Source of the DNA: Micromonospora sp. NBC_01796
GTDB lineage: Bacteria > Actinomycetota > Actinomycetes > Mycobacteriales > Micromonosporaceae
Direction of reading: 5' to 3'
Assembly: GCF_035917455.1 (NCBI RefSeq)
Contig: NZ_CP109078.1
Span: 7,362,001-7,426,000, forward strand
DNA length: 64,000 bases
The stretch's first letter is position 1, and each line of letters begins with the position of its first letter. A program made the position numbers and the translations under genes. The notes under the pieces were generated by a model that was not told where the DNA came from, made no database searches, and saw only the letters and a program-made list of their open reading frames with translations. Shown piece after piece: positions 63,283-64,000 of the stretch.

Positions 63283-64000
63283 TCAGCCGTTTTCCTTCTG
63301 GTAGCGCTCGTAGGCCTTGTTGACCAGCGTGATGTACTGCTCCGAGTTCTTCGCCTTCAGCTCACCCACATAGGCGTCCCACTCGGTGAGGGGCCGCTGC
63401 CCGAGGATGAAACGCAACCCGTTCTGGGTGACGAAGTCCTTCAGCGGCGTCTCCCACAGCGACACCTGCTCACGCTCTTCGTCGGTGAACGGGTACGGCG
63501 GCGGCACCACCACCGGCTTGCGCGCGTTCATCACCTTCTGGAACTCCTGCTCCTCCGGGGAGAAGAAGGACTGGACCAGTTCGGGGTTGCCGCCGTACGT
63601 GAACACCCCGTTGTAGAACCCGAACTCCTTCTGCAGGTGCTTGCTCCCCTGGGGGTTGAGCCCGAGTACGTTGACGTCGGCGGTGAGGATGCGCTTACCG
63701 GAGGCGTCCTTGGTGTACGTGGTCCCCTCGACGCCCCACTTGGCGAACTCCTGGCCGGCGTCGGAATACCACAGCCAGTCGACGAACTGCATCATGGCCA
63801 CGAAGTTCTTGCTCTCCTTGGCCTTCGTGGAGATCATGATGCCGTTCTCCAGGCGGGAGGTGGGGTTGATCTCCCCGGCCGGGCCCACCAACAGCGGAAT
63901 CTTGACCAGCTTCGCGTTCGGCTGGGTCTTGGCCAGGTCCGGCCGGTTCTCGTTGACCAGGGTCTGCGCGTTGGCGCCGATGACAAACGACTTGCCGTTG
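63283..64000 (-). CDS. ABC transporter sugar-binding protein (C-terminal part)
   Basis: The frame runs from 63283 to the window edge without a start, giving about 239 residues of the C-terminal part of an extracellular solute-binding protein. The visible FVIGANAQTLVNE, FVAMMQFVDWLWYSDAGQEFAKWGVEG, and the final WDAYVGELKAKNSEQYITLVNKAYERYQKENG fit large YtcQ/LipO-type binding proteins that feed oligosaccharide ABC importers. The product lies outside the membrane, so its substrate should match the GH42/GH67 enzymes downstream. The transporter permease genes would lie beyond the right edge. Confidence 0.85.
   Translation of the reverse strand, partial: NGKSFVIGANAQTLVNENRPDLAKTQPNAKLVKIPLLVGPAGEINPTSRLENGIMISTKAKESKNFVAMMQFVDWLWYSDAGQEFAKWGVEGTTYTKDASGKRILTADVNVLGLNPQGSKHLQKEFGFYNGVFTYGGNPELVQSFFSPEEQEFQKVMNARKPVVVPPPYPFTDEEREQVSLWETPLKDFVTQNGLRFILGQRPLTEWDAYVGELKAKNSEQYITLVNKAYERYQKENG

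Overview
The window is about 70% GC, uses many GTG and some TTG starts, and is packed with genes joined by 4-base GTGA or ATGA stop/start overlaps. It also carries RbpA, WXG100 proteins, SARP-type regulators and a rifampicin monooxygenase. It therefore looks like chromosomal DNA of a filamentous actinobacterium. Micromonosporaceae is my best guess from gene content; no rRNA, tRNA or other decisive marker is present.

Left part (1-9184, minus strand): one long operon-like run around type VII (ESX-like) secretion. It holds two small Esx-like proteins, two large secreted or PPE-like proteins, a lipoprotein, a SUKH-like protein, an SseB-like protein, a YbaB-like protein, another WXG protein and unknowns. 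No secretion ATPase, membrane core or mycosin gene is visible.

Region 9557-17758: a methyltransferase, a largely gene-free stretch with a possible decayed gene, then rifampicin monooxygenase (rox) preceded by a 19-base match to the rifamycin-associated element (RAE). It continues with a PIN/RHH toxin-antitoxin pair, a HAD hydrolase, an SDR, an aldo-keto reductase and a macrolide-type glycosyltransferase. Region 17964-23392: a PNPOx-like protein, a coiled-coil protein, rbpA with a SigR-like promoter, fxsA, and the lipoprotein acyltransferase / dolichol-phosphate-mannose synthase pair.

Region 23935-32265: a lysine aminomutase locus. It has kamA on the plus strand, and divergently kdd, an amidohydrolase, kamD, kamE, a hotdog-fold lyase-like gene and a MutL-like reactivase. 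Together they could convert lysine through beta-lysine, 3,5-diaminohexanoate and 3-keto-5-aminohexanoate, but the cleavage enzyme Kce is not in the window.

Region 32329-48659: housekeeping and stress genes, then a PTS locus (DeoR regulator, 1-phosphofructokinase, mannitol-type IIC, IIB and IIA, a zinc dehydrogenase, HPr, Enzyme I). After it come methyltransferases, an AI-2E-type permease, a sigma factor/YCII pair, a DHFR-like protein and an HNH protein.

Region 49841-54413: an oleA-oleBC-oleD long-chain olefin operon with a fused OleBC, followed by a 1114-residue XRE-SARP-STAND regulator. The right end (58387-64000, minus strand) is a plant polysaccharide utilisation locus: a sugar-binding lipoprotein-type protein (cut by the window edge), a YesL-like membrane protein, a GH42 beta-galactosidase and a GH67 alpha-glucuronidase.
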